A stretch of 64,000 nucleotides of DNA from Galactobacter valiniphilus (GTDB lineage Bacteria; Actinomycetota; Actinomycetes; Actinomycetales; Micrococcaceae). Positions 1 through 7,650 of this stretch are shown in pieces. How positions within the stretch are numbered: the stretch's first letter is position 1; each line of letters begins with the position of its first letter. The notes beneath the pieces are model-generated. The model was not told the DNA's origin. It did not search any database and saw only the letters and a list, made by a program, of their open reading frames with translations. The stretch lies in the NCBI RefSeq assembly GCF_003575975.1, contig NZ_QQXK01000011.1, positions 41,313 to 105,312 on the forward strand, in the 5' to 3' direction. A program made the position numbers and the translations under genes.

Positions 1-581
1 TCCTGCGCGGCTGCGTCACGGCGTACATCGCGATCGTTGGCGTGGTCTACGCGATCCTTCTGGCGCCGCTCGGGGCGGCCGGCGGCGTGGAGGTTCCCGT
101 CTCCAATGCGATCCTGCACATGGTCACGCCGCTGTACCTGCCGCTGGATTGGATGCTCTTCCGCGACCGCCCGGCCCTCCCCTGACGCAAGCTCTGGCTC
201 GTGATCGCCTACCCGCTCGTGTGGGTCGCCGTGGTGCTGTTCCGCGGCGCCACGGACGGCTGGGTCCCCTACCCCTTCCTCAACCCGAGCATCGGCTACC
301 CCACCGTGACGCTGTACTGCCTCGTGATCCTGCTCGTGGGGCTCGGCTTCGGCACGCTCGCCTGGTGGGCCTCGCGGCTGCGGACGCGCGGCCCGCCGCG
401 GTTGATTCCCCCTGACGCCCGCCAGGAGATGCGCGCCCGCGCGCCGCACTCCCCTGGCCGCCGCGCCCTGCCCCGGCGACGATGGGCCCACGGCCCCTTC
501 CCGAAAGGAACTCCATGCGCAGCATCGACGTGGTGCGCAAACACTATGCCGCCTCCGAGGCCGGCGACCTTCCCGGCATGA
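1..581 (+). pseudogene. Pr6Pr / FAR-17a-like membrane protein, 5' truncated by the window edge and interrupted by an in-frame TGA
   Basis: In frame 3 the window opens inside a hydrophobic protein with several membrane segments. It reads to a TGA at 183-185, and the same frame then continues with matching family sequence: AYPLVWVAVVLFRGATDGW followed by PYPFLNPSIGY and another membrane helix ending WWASRLRTR. Actinobacterial Pr6Pr proteins have a conserved Trp around the break (LPW-R/K-x-L-W), so TGG to TGA is the simplest reading. The open frame runs on to 581, overlapping the next gene, but beyond about 390 the sequence no longer looks like protein, so the natural stop has probably also been lost. 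Function of the family is unknown. It is either a pseudogene or a base-call error. Confidence 0.6.
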
Positions 582-906
582 TGGCCGACTTCGCGCCCAA
601 CATCGTGTGGACCGAGGCCGCAGGCTTCCCCACCGCCGGCGTGTACAACGGCCCGCAGGAGATCATCGACGGCGTCTTCGGTCCCACCGACGCCGCCTGG
701 AACGGCTTCTCCGTGGGCGTTGAACGCCTCCTCGAGGACGGCGACACTGTGGTCATGATCGGCTGTGCTACACCGCGACCGCCAAGAGCACCGGGATCCC
801 GCTGAATATCCGCACGGTGCACGTGTGGACGGTGCAGGACGGCAAGATCGTGGCCTTCGAGCAGATCTGCGACTCCCACCCGGCGCAGCTGGCCCTGAAG
901 GGCTGA
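515..906 (+). pseudogene. SnoaL / NTF2-like fold protein with a one-base frameshift
   Basis: ATG at 515 follows a GAAAGGAA ribosome-binding site. The first 84 or so codons give a SnoaL-like alpha+beta barrel (VRKHYAASEAGDLPGM, then WTEAAGFPTAGVYNG and a segment ending LLEDGDTVVMIG). After the codons for ATC GGC TGT near 764 the family sequence continues one frame over, with YTATAKSTGIPLNIRTVHVW and then a run ending QLALKG at the TGA 904-906. One base is missing near 764-768. With it restored the protein would be about 130 residues, the usual length for this fold. SnoaL-like proteins include polyketide cyclases, isomerases and many orphans, so no substrate is assigned. It is a decayed gene or a sequencing indel. 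Confidence 0.7.
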
Positions 907-919
907 CGCGCTTTTCCGT

Positions 920-969
920 GCCCGACGGCGGGTGACCGGCCTGCAGGGGCCGGTCACCCGCCGTCGGGC
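920..969. terminator. Bidirectional hairpin terminator between convergent genes
   Basis: Perfect 22-bp inverted repeat (920-941 pairs with 948-969, loop TGCAGG). It lies between the SnoaL-like gene ending at 906 and the AlkC-like gene ending at 1029 on the other strand. The stem base reads CCCGACGGCG / CGCCGTCGGG, a core seen again in other hairpins of the window. Confidence 0.85.
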
Positions 970-1028
970 TTTCCTTGGGTCTGGGGCGCCTCCGGCGCCC
1001 GGCCCGGCGCGCTCAGCTCGGCCGGACC

Positions 1029-2132
1029 CTAGGGTTCGAGCAGCTCGAAGGGCACCGGACCGTGGCTCGTCCCGTTCACGAGGAGCTCCACGGCATGCTC
1101 ACCCGGGTAGTAGGCACGCGTGGTGATGGGGCGGAAGGAGAAGGCCCGCTCGATGTCGAGGCGCTCGCCCGGCGCCAGCGTGGGAGCGGCGAGCTTGAAG
1201 ACCTTGCGGCGGGCCGCCCCACGCGCGCCGCGCAGGTGCAGCGCCCAGTCGATGGCCACGCGGGCGGGCGCCGCGCCGCGGTTGGCGACGGAGCCCTCGA
1301 AGCGCAGCTCGCCGCCGAAGGGCACCTCGGGGGTGGCGACGACCGGGCCCTCCACGCCCAGGTCCTCGCTCGAGAAGCCGAGCAGCCGCAGGGCCCCCGG
1401 CTCGCCACGCTTGATGAGCGTGCGCAGGCCGTGCTTGATGACCCACTCGCCGTTGCCGCGCGGCGCGGCGGCCCAGGCCTCGGCGGTGCTCAGCACCCAC
1501 TGCGGATGGTGGCGCGAGTGGTCGTTGAGGTGGTTGGCGACGGAGCGATAGACGTAGTCCTGGGGGTCCCCGCGCAGCGCCTCGAGGATCGGGGCGGCGA
1601 GCCCGGGGTCCTTCACGAGGGCCGGGACCCGCAGGCCCCACGGCAGCAGGGGGCGCGAACCCTCGGAGGCGAGGCGGCGCACGTGGTGATGGGGGTGGCC
1701 CACCCAGCCGCGCATGATCTCGATGCCGCGCTCGGGGCGGGCGCGCAGCAGCTCGCGGATCGCGAATTCCGAGGTGTTGCGCGGCGTGAGCAGGGCCAGG
1801 ATCTCCATCGCCTCGTCGAAGCTCCCCTCGTCGCCCGCCTTGAGGGCCGAGCGCGCGGCGGTGAGGCCGGCCGGCCAGATGAGCCAGCCCTCGAACGCTG
1901 GGTCCTGGGCCGCCACGCGCAGGCTCCCGGCCACTGAAGCGAAGTCTCCGGGGAGCTCCGCGAGGGCGGCCTCGGCGAGGGCGGAGGCCCGGGCGGAGAG
2001 CGCGAGCGGGGTCAGGGCCTCGGGTGCGGCGGCGGCGCGCAGGCCAGGCAGTTCCCGGCCGGAGGCGGCGGAGAGCGCCGCGTGGAAGGCGGCGGCCTGC
2101 GGGGCGCCCAGGAGCTCGTCGGCCATCGGCAT
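1029..2132 (-). CDS. AlkC/AlkD-type DNA alkylation repair protein with C-terminal Ig-like domain
   Basis: 367 residues of mostly helical HEAT-like repeats. The diagnostic block is HVRRLASEGSRPLLPWGLR at about 150-168, followed by SVANHLND at 197-204, both typical of the bacterial alkylation-repair glycosylase superfamily (AlkC/AlkD), which excises N3- and N7-alkylated bases without base flipping. Residues from about 260 to the end are beta-rich (GELRFEGSVANRG, then ERLDIERAFSF) and fit the Ig-like domain found in AlkC-beta proteins. The start at 2132 has GAAGGA upstream; the Met two codons later is an alternative. It stands alone, divergent from the DUF1697 gene. Substrate range is inferred from the family only. 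Confidence 0.8.
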   Translation of the reverse strand: MPMADELLGAPQAAAFHAALSAASGRELPGLRAAAAPEALTPLALSARASALAEAALAELPGDFASVAGSLRVAAQDPAFEGWLIWPAGLTAARSALKAGDEGSFDEAMEILALLTPRNTSEFAIRELLRARPERGIEIMRGWVGHPHHHVRRLASEGSRPLLPWGLRVPALVKDPGLAAPILEALRGDPQDYVYRSVANHLNDHSRHHPQWVLSTAEAWAAAPRGNGEWVIKHGLRTLIKRGEPGALRLLGFSSEDLGVEGPVVATPEVPFGGELRFEGSVANRGAAPARVAIDWALHLRGARGAARRKVFKLAAPTLAPGERLDIERAFSFRPITTRAYYPGEHAVELLVNGTSHGPVPFELLEP

Positions 2133-2202
2133 GCGTGGTGTCCTTCGCGTGGGAGGGGCCGCGGGGCACCGCGGTGTCTGCCCTCCAGCCTAGGGTGGGC
2201 CC

Positions 2203-2829
2203 ATGACCGAATGGGTGGCCCTGCTGCGGGGCATCAACGTGGGCGGCGTGAACATCAAGAGCGCCGAGCTGGCCGGGCTGTTCCGCGAGTCCGGCTTCGA
2301 CGCCGTGAAGACCGTGCTCGCGACTGGCAACGTGCTCTTCTCCTCGCCGGAGGAGGCGGGCGATACCGTTGCGGCCGAGGGCCTGCGCACCCGGCTCGAG
2401 GAGCTGCTCTCGGAGCGCTTCGGCTACGAGGCCCGTGTGGTGCTCGAACCACGGGCCCGGATCGCGGGCGTCGCGGCGGCCTACCCGTACGCCGAGTCGG
2501 CGGCGCATCACGCCTATGTCGTCTTCGGCTCGGATCCCGGGGCCCTGGCCGCACTGCTCGACGACGCCGCGGGGCGAGGACTGAGCGTCGATGCTCCGGC
2601 CGCCGACCGGGAGGGGGTCCGGGCCTCCGATGCGTTGGACCGCGGCTCGGCCGGGCCCGTGCCCGTCGCCGAGGGCGCGGAACGCGTGAGCGCCGGCGAG
2701 GGCGTGCTCTATTGGGCCTGCCCTCGCGGCTCCAGCACTGACACCCCGTTCTCCAAGCTCACGGCCGCGGCGCGCCACAAGCCCTCGCTCACCACGCGGA
2801 ACCTCAACACGGTGCGCAAACTGCTCTAA
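2203..2829 (+). CDS. DUF1697 domain protein
   Basis: 208 residues beginning with the family signature W-V-A-L-L-R-G-I-N-V-G-G (residues 4-15), then GFDAVKTVLATGNVLFSS and a C-terminal TTRNLNTVRKLL tail. All are hallmarks of DUF1697, a widespread cytoplasmic family of unknown function with a ferredoxin-like fold. The length is slightly above the usual 180 because of the loop around residues 130-165. ATG at 2203 is 70 bp from the divergent AlkC-like start, so the two may share a promoter region. No functional assignment is possible. Confidence 0.9.
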   Translation: MTEWVALLRGINVGGVNIKSAELAGLFRESGFDAVKTVLATGNVLFSSPEEAGDTVAAEGLRTRLEELLSERFGYEARVVLEPRARIAGVAAAYPYAESAAHHAYVVFGSDPGALAALLDDAAGRGLSVDAPAADREGVRASDALDRGSAGPVPVAEGAERVSAGEGVLYWACPRGSSTDTPFSKLTAAARHKPSLTTRNLNTVRKLL

Positions 2830-2856
2830 GACCCCGGGAGAACCCCTCCCACCCCG

Positions 2857-2916
2857 AAATCGGAGTGCCAAATGTACGGTTTTTGGCCCAAAACCGTACA
2901 TTTGGCACTCCGATTT
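2857..2916. repeat. Long hairpin repeat, family 1 copy a
   Basis: Perfect 27-bp inverted repeat (2857-2883 with 2890-2916) with a six-base loop TGGCCC, followed by a T run (2914-2919). The conserved outer core GGAGTGCCAAATG is shared with the copies at 3658 and, with compensated changes, at 24420. It lies just after the DUF1697 stop, so it can act as a terminator, but its dispersal and covariation point to a mobile or REP-like element. Confidence 0.85.
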
Positions 2917-3069
2917 TTTGGGAGAGGTGGAGGCTCACCGAGCGGCGGGGGTGGAGGCTCACGGGGCGAAGGCGATGGCCGAGGCTTCGTGACAGATGTC
3001 AGGTGTTCTTCGCGGCCGGGTCTGCCACGCTGAGGGGCAGGCAGCTACCGCCGCTCGCGAGGAGTGATC

Positions 3070-3570
3070 ATGGGCCCGTTTCCCGCCGTCCACCCCGGCC
3101 GCTTCACCGACGCCGGAGACGAGGAGGTGACCGTCTTTCTCATCGGCATGCGCTTCAACAAGCCCTGGAAGGTCCATCGCTGGCTGCCCGTTTTCGTGGC
3201 CATGCCGCGCATGATCGTGTACCTGAAGCGCCACCCGGCGCAGGGTTTGCTCGGTCTGCACGGTTGGGCCGGCCGCACCATCCTGATCCTGCAGTACTGG
3301 CGCAGCGTCCAGGAGCTGCAGGCGTTCGCCTCCGCGGCTGATGCACCCCACCTGGCCCCGTGGCGGCGCTTCATGAAAACGGTGAGGAAGGACGACGCCG
3401 TGGGCATCTGGCACGAGACGTATCGCGTTGCCCCGGATCACCGGGAGAGCGTCTACGTCAACATGCCGGCGTTCGGGCTCGCACAGGCCACGGGGCACGC
3501 ACCGGTGGACCACGGATCCCGCACGGCCAAGCAGCGCATGAGCCGCCGCGGAGGCCGGAGCGCGGGCTAA
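3070..3570 (+). CDS. DUF4188 domain protein
   Basis: 166 residues. The sequence has the DUF4188 pattern: a start rich in FTDAGDEEVTVFLIGMRFNKPW, residues MPRMIVYLKRHP, a central GRTILILQYWRSVQELQAFA, and an end with VGIWHETY and a glycine-rich tail. The fold resembles a dimeric alpha/beta barrel (ABM-like) and some members are called monooxygenase family proteins, but no catalytic role is established. ATG at 3070 follows GAGGAG by five to six bases; GTG at 3064 in the same frame is less likely. Its nearest neighbours are two hairpin repeats, one on each side. Confidence 0.85.
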   Translation: MGPFPAVHPGRFTDAGDEEVTVFLIGMRFNKPWKVHRWLPVFVAMPRMIVYLKRHPAQGLLGLHGWAGRTILILQYWRSVQELQAFASAADAPHLAPWRRFMKTVRKDDAVGIWHETYRVAPDHRESVYVNMPAFGLAQATGHAPVDHGSRTAKQRMSRRGGRSAG

Positions 3571-3657
3571 CTCAAGGAGGAGGCACCCGCGCCCGTCTCG
3601 TCATTCCGGGCACAGGCGCTCGGCGGCTCCACCCCCGGGCTCGGCCGTCTCTCCACG

Positions 3658-3717
3658 AAATCGGAGTGTCAAATGCACGCTTGTCGGCCAAAAAGCGTGC
3701 ATTTGGCACTCCGATTT
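3658..3717. repeat. Long hairpin repeat, family 1 copy b
   Basis: 25-bp inverted repeat (3658-3682 with 3693-3717) with one T.G wobble at 3669. The loop contains CGGCC and a T run follows. The outer arms are almost identical to copy a; the inner stem differs (GCACGCTT against GTACGGTTTT) but stays paired. It sits between the DUF4188 gene and the convergent gene ending at 3806. The rest of 3571-3805 shows no gene. Confidence 0.85.
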
Positions 3718-3805
3718 TTGGGGGATGGAAGCGCACGACGGCGCGCCGCTGGGTGGGCACGAGGGTGCAGCCAGGCCAGTGCGGGCCGCGTCCGACTGTC
3801 CCGTC

Positions 3806-4174
3806 TCAGCAGGCAGGGCGCAGGTGCCAGGCTTCCTCGCCGAGGGCGTCCCAGACGAGGCGCGCGAGCGGATGGCTCAAGGCGCGAGCGGCGAGGGTCC
3901 CGGCAGATTCCCCTGCCCTCGGCGTCAGCGCCGAGACGGCGGAGGCGATCTCCTCGCCGAAACTCGCGGCCAGCTCGGCCTCGGTGACCTGCTCGAGGGA
4001 AAGGTGCAGCCACGCGACGGCCACGGCGGGGTGGCGTTCGCCGCGGCTTTCGCCGACGCGCGCGGCCAGTTCAGCCAACGCCTCGCCGAGCCCGCGGCCC
4101 CGGGCGTCGGTGCTCCCGGCGTGCAGCCCCCTGGCCAACACGCGGGCGCCGATGGTGAGGTCTCTGCCGTCCAC
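3806..4174 (-). CDS. HD-fold protein of the RelA/MESH1 type lacking the metal-binding residues (pseudo-hydrolase)
   Basis: 122 residues. It aligns by eye along its length with the HD-4 hydrolase domain: LHAGSTDARGR matches the usual AGQTDKxGR; then GEALAELAARV stands where IEHPLxVA normally is; AVAVAWLHLSLEQVTEAEL stands where ALLHDxxEDT is expected; then FGEEIASAVSALTPRAGE and HPLARLVWDAL. The His of the first motif, the Asp of HD and the distal Asp are all replaced, so phosphohydrolase activity is very unlikely. GTG at 4174 follows AGGAGG by four bases. The native role may be binding or regulatory. The HD assignment is an inference from motif spacing. Confidence 0.6.
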   Translation of the reverse strand: MDGRDLTIGARVLARGLHAGSTDARGRGLGEALAELAARVGESRGERHPAVAVAWLHLSLEQVTEAELAASFGEEIASAVSALTPRAGESAGTLAARALSHPLARLVWDALGEEAWHLRPAC

Positions 4175-4402
4175 GCATCCTCCTGATCAACGTCTGCGGG
4201 TTTAAGCCTAGGCCGGGCCCCCGACGCTTTGCCCATCGGTGACACCCCGACGCATGACGTCGCGTGACGCCGGGTGACCCCCGCTGACGCCATCCCGTGA
4301 CAGCGCGCCGGGGGTGGTGCGACGCTCGTGCTCCGCCCGAGCGACACCGGAGACCACCTTGTCGCTCACCCCAGCCCAACCGACCGCCCCAAGGAGCGCC
4401 CC

Positions 4403-4924
4403 ATGAGCCTCGCCCCGCTGCTGATCGACGTCCGTTCCGCCGCCGAGTTCGAGGCAGTGCACGCCCCGGGCTCTGTCAACGTGCCGCTTCCCGTGCTCCT
4501 CGAGCACCGCGCAGAGGCGGCGTCCAAGCTGCGCGGCCCCGTGACGCTGCTCTGCGCCTCGGGCGCCCGCGCCGAGGAGGCCAGGACCGCGCTGGCGGGA
4601 GAGGGCTTCACCGACGCCACGGTCCTCACGGGCGGCGTCAACGCCCTCGAGAAGGAGGGCGGCGCCGTGCGCACCTCCGGGACATGGGCCCTGGAGCGCC
4701 AGGTCCGCCTCGTCGCCGGCTCGCTGGTCCTGGCGGGACTGGCCGGCGGCCGCTTCCTCTCCCCCAAGCTCCGCGGCCTCTCGGGGATCATCGGCGGCGG
4801 TCTGACCGTCGCCGCCCTCTCCAACACCTGCGCCATGGGTTCGTTGCTCTCCCGCGCCCCGTGGAACCGTGTCGCCCACGAGCCCACGGCCGAGGAGGCC
4901 CTGGCCGCCCTCGAGCGCGTCTGA
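4403..4924 (+). CDS. Rhodanese-domain protein with C-terminal membrane domain (YgaP-like)
   Basis: 173 residues. Residues 5-85 are a compact rhodanese domain: LLIDVRSAAEFEAVHAPGSVN and the active-site loop CASGARA with Cys51. Two hydrophobic segments at about 95-111 and 118-135 match the DUF2892 membrane anchor that follows the rhodanese domain in YgaP-type proteins. Such proteins carry a persulfide on the loop cysteine and act as membrane-bound sulfurtransferases; the acceptor is unknown. ATG at 4403 follows AAGGAG by seven bases, which decides the start over longer upstream frames. Confidence 0.88.
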   Translation: MSLAPLLIDVRSAAEFEAVHAPGSVNVPLPVLLEHRAEAASKLRGPVTLLCASGARAEEARTALAGEGFTDATVLTGGVNALEKEGGAVRTSGTWALERQVRLVAGSLVLAGLAGGRFLSPKLRGLSGIIGGGLTVAALSNTCAMGSLLSRAPWNRVAHEPTAEEALAALERV

Positions 4925-5024
4925 ACCACGCGCCGTCGGGCACCTTGGACCTGACTTCAGCGCCCGACGACGCCCGCCCGCCGCGGGCGGGCGCCTCACC
5001 GTCCGCCGTGGCAGGCTGGAGGGC

Positions 5025-5588
5025 ATGAACGCCCAGCTGCTGCACGACGTCGAGACCCTCCTGGCGGGCTGGGAGAAGCGCTGGGGCACCCCCGACGCCC
5101 GCGAGGCGGCGGCTCTTGCCGACGCGCGGGCCGCGCTGGCCCAAGAGCCGCCGGCGCTCCTGCGCCACCCGTGGCGGACCCACGTCACGTGCAGCGCCTT
5201 CGTGTTCTCGTCCGATCTGCGCTCCACCCTGCTGGTGCACCACGTGAAGGGCGACTTCTGGGTGCAGCCGGGTGGGCATCCCGAGGACGACGACGCCTCG
5301 GCCATCGGGGCCGCCCTGCGCGAGGCGCGCGAGGAGACGGGCGCCTCCCCGCTGGGAACGCCGGTGGTCGTGGACCTCGACCACCACGCGCTCTCCGGCG
5401 CGTTTGGCCATTGCGCGTCTCACCTGGACCTGAGCGTGGCGGTGCTCGCCGACCCGGAGGCGGCGCTGCTCGTCAGCGCGGAGTCCCACGATCTCGCATG
5501 GTTCCCCGTGGAGGAGCTGCCTGCAAAGCTGCCGAGCGGCTTTGCGGCGCGGCTGGCCCGCGTGCTCGCGCGGACCGCGGCGCTCTAG
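5025..5588 (+). CDS. NUDIX hydrolase
   Basis: 187 residues. The Nudix box lies at about 83-107 and begins GGHPEDDDAS, ending with the catalytic helix LREAREETGA; the RE-x2-EE-x-G metal-binding residues are intact, though the spacing before them is the longer form seen in WxxPGGHxExGD-type members. N-terminal residues 1-50 form a helical extension. It probably hydrolyses a nucleoside-diphosphate-linked compound; the substrate cannot be told. ATG at 5025 follows CTGGAGGGC. It is 100 bp after the rhodanese gene in the same direction, possibly co-transcribed. Confidence 0.85.
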   Translation: MNAQLLHDVETLLAGWEKRWGTPDAREAAALADARAALAQEPPALLRHPWRTHVTCSAFVFSSDLRSTLLVHHVKGDFWVQPGGHPEDDDASAIGAALREAREETGASPLGTPVVVDLDHHALSGAFGHCASHLDLSVAVLADPEAALLVSAESHDLAWFPVEELPAKLPSGFAARLARVLARTAAL

Positions 5589-5613
5589 GCCGCGACCGCC
5601 CGGCGGGAACCGC

Positions 5614-6084
5614 TCAGGCGCCCGTGCCGCGCAGCCCCTCGATGTCCAGCTTCTTCATGCTCATCATGCGCTCAAAGGCGCCGGGCGAGGCCATGAGTTC
5701 GCCCATGTTCTCCGGCACGATCTGCCAGGACAGGCCGTACTTGTCCTTGAGCCAGCCGCACTGCTCGGACTCCGGGACGGCGGAGAGCGCCTCCCAGTAG
5801 CGATCGATCTCCGCCTGATCGGCGCAGTCGACGATGAGCGAGATGGCCTCGTTGAACTTAAACTCCGGGCCGGCGTTGATCGCGTCAAACTTCACGCCGC
5901 GCAGCGTGAACTGGATGGAGAGCGGCTTGCCGGCCAGGTGCTTCTGGAAGTCCAGCAGGCCCTCTTCCGGATACCGTGCCACGTTCAGGATCTCGGAGTC
6001 CGGGAAGACGCTCACGTAGAACTCGACGGCCTCCAGGGCGACCCCGTCGAACCAGAGGGACGGGGTGATCTTCTGCTCTGCCAT
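5614..6084 (-). CDS. VOC / PhnB-like protein
   Basis: 156 residues. ITPSLWFDGVALEAVEFYVSVFPDS at the start and the segment ending QCGWLKDKYGLSWQIVP are characteristic of the PhnB / 3-demethylubiquinone-methyltransferase-like branch of the vicinal-oxygen-chelate superfamily, and the end (MMSMKKLDIEGL) is the usual family tail. These are small metal-binding beta-alpha-beta proteins mostly without known reactions. The start at 6084 follows GAAAGAGG; the 16 upstream codons of the longer frame are not needed. It is convergent with the NUDIX gene, 25 bp apart. Confidence 0.88.
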   Translation of the reverse strand: MAEQKITPSLWFDGVALEAVEFYVSVFPDSEILNVARYPEEGLLDFQKHLAGKPLSIQFTLRGVKFDAINAGPEFKFNEAISLIVDCADQAEIDRYWEALSAVPESEQCGWLKDKYGLSWQIVPENMGELMASPGAFERMMSMKKLDIEGLRGTGA

Positions 6085-6229
6085 GACGCCTCTTTCCGCC
6101 GGGGCCGTCTCTGCGCGAGGCCCGGCCCCCACGCTAGAACGCTCCGCCCCGCCACGCTAGGGGCGCGGCGCCGCGGCCGCATCGACGCCCCGGCCGCAGC
6201 GGGGCCAGGGCACCGCGGAGCGGGCGCGC

Positions 6230-7588
6230 TCAGCGCCGGCCTGCATCCGCCGCGCTGGCCGCGCCGGAGACCACCAGGAGCGCGCACGTCATCCAAATGG
6301 CGCCCGCCGGCCCCCACGGCGCCGCCACGAGCCCCGCCAGCAACGGCATCAGCACCTGCCCCAGGCGGTTGCCCATGAGCCGCACGGCCAGCGCCGAACC
6401 GCGCCACGCACCCGGCACCGATTGGGAGATGAGGGTCATGGTCAGCGGCTGCCCGATCCCGAGGAAGAAGCCTCCGATCACGAGGAACACCGTCGCCACC
6501 GCGATGCCGGGCCCGCCCGGCCACCAGGCCAGGGCGAGCGGGGGCAGCGCGAGCGTGGCCCCCGAGCCGAAGAGGCACGAGAGCATGAGGAGGGTGCGCC
6601 CCACGCGCCCCACCATCCACGGCAGCACGGCGCGGCAGATGATCGAGGCGAGCGCGCGGATGGCCAGGAGCGTGCCGATCACCCCGGGATCGATCCCCAG
6701 CTCCTCGCCCACCACGGGCAGGAACGCGGTCAGGATGTCCAGCATCGAGAGCAGGCTCAGGGCCGCGAGCATCGCGGCCGGCACACCGGGGCGCCGCATG
6801 ATCTTGAGGACCGTCGGCCGCCCCTCCGGCGCCCCCGGCACCGCGCCCCCTGGCGGGGCCTGAACGTCACCGCCCGACGCCGCGTGGCCGGCCGCGGCGT
6901 TCGCCTCGCCTTCCGCTGGGGCCTCCCCCGCGTCGTCGGGCGGGCCGGGGGCGATCTCCACCTCGGTGCGCCGGTCGCGGGGCGAACCGGGCAGGGGCGC
7001 GACGAAGAGCAGCGTGCCGGCGGCCGCGATGGCGGCGCCGACCCAGAGCGCCGTCTGCACGGCGCCCAGCCGCCCGTCGCCGTGCGCCGAGCCGACGATG
7101 AGCCCGCCCAGGAACGGGCCGATGAGCTGGCCCACCGAGTAGGCGGCGGTGAACCAGCCGAAACCGACGTCCAGTTGGCGCGGACTCGAGTAGCGGGCGA
7201 TGGCCGATTGACCGGCGATCGTGAAGGCCAGGTGGCCGAAGCCGAGCACCGCGGAGGCGGCGATGACGCCCCAGAGGTTCGGCGCCAGCGCGAGGCCCAC
7301 CCCGGCCAGGCCGAGCGTCGCGGCGCCGACGGCGAGCAGCACCCGCAGCCTGAGCATGCGATCGGAGAGCCGGCCCAGGGCGATGGCCACGGCGAGCGGG
7401 ATGATGGCGTAGGCGGCCGTCGCGACACCCACGGCCACGGAATCGGCGCCGAAGGCCAGGAGCTTGTAGGACGTCACGGGACGCAGAAGATTCAGGCCCG
7501 ATTGCGTGAAGACCGCGGCGACGATGAGCACCCAGAGCCAGGGTGTGCCGGATCGCTCCCTCGTCGAAGCGGCCCGCGCCATGCCCAT
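6230..7588 (-). CDS. MFS transporter
   Basis: About 452 residues with two six-helix halves. The first half has the MFS motif A region GRLSDRMLRLRVLLAVG, and the halves are joined by a long hydrophilic loop of about 75 residues rich in Glu, Gly and Pro before helix 7 (AAMLAALSLLSMLDILTAF). The substrate is unknown. As read, the frame is open all the way upstream to 8515, which would make an implausible 761-residue fusion with the preceding gene. MGMARAAS at 7588 is the natural start, and the fusion probably results from an extra C in the C7 run at 7717-7723. Confidence 0.75.
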   Translation of the reverse strand: MGMARAASTRERSGTPWLWVLIVAAVFTQSGLNLLRPVTSYKLLAFGADSVAVGVATAAYAIIPLAVAIALGRLSDRMLRLRVLLAVGAATLGLAGVGLALAPNLWGVIAASAVLGFGHLAFTIAGQSAIARYSSPRQLDVGFGWFTAAYSVGQLIGPFLGGLIVGSAHGDGRLGAVQTALWVGAAIAAAGTLLFVAPLPGSPRDRRTEVEIAPGPPDDAGEAPAEGEANAAAGHAASGGDVQAPPGGAVPGAPEGRPTVLKIMRRPGVPAAMLAALSLLSMLDILTAFLPVVGEELGIDPGVIGTLLAIRALASIICRAVLPWMVGRVGRTLLMLSCLFGSGATLALPPLALAWWPGGPGIAVATVFLVIGGFFLGIGQPLTMTLISQSVPGAWRGSALAVRLMGNRLGQVLMPLLAGLVAAPWGPAGAIWMTCALLVVSGAASAADAGRR

Positions 7589-7650
7589 CCCCCGCACCCT
7601 TGTCTGCTGCGCCCACCCTATCGCCGGGGATCGCCCCAGCCCCGCGAGCG

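Noticed and set aside
183..185. TGA as selenocysteine or programmed read-through in the Pr6Pr-like gene
   Set aside because: No SECIS-like hairpin after it, and the family has Trp, not Cys or Sec, at this place; a TGG to TGA change is simpler.
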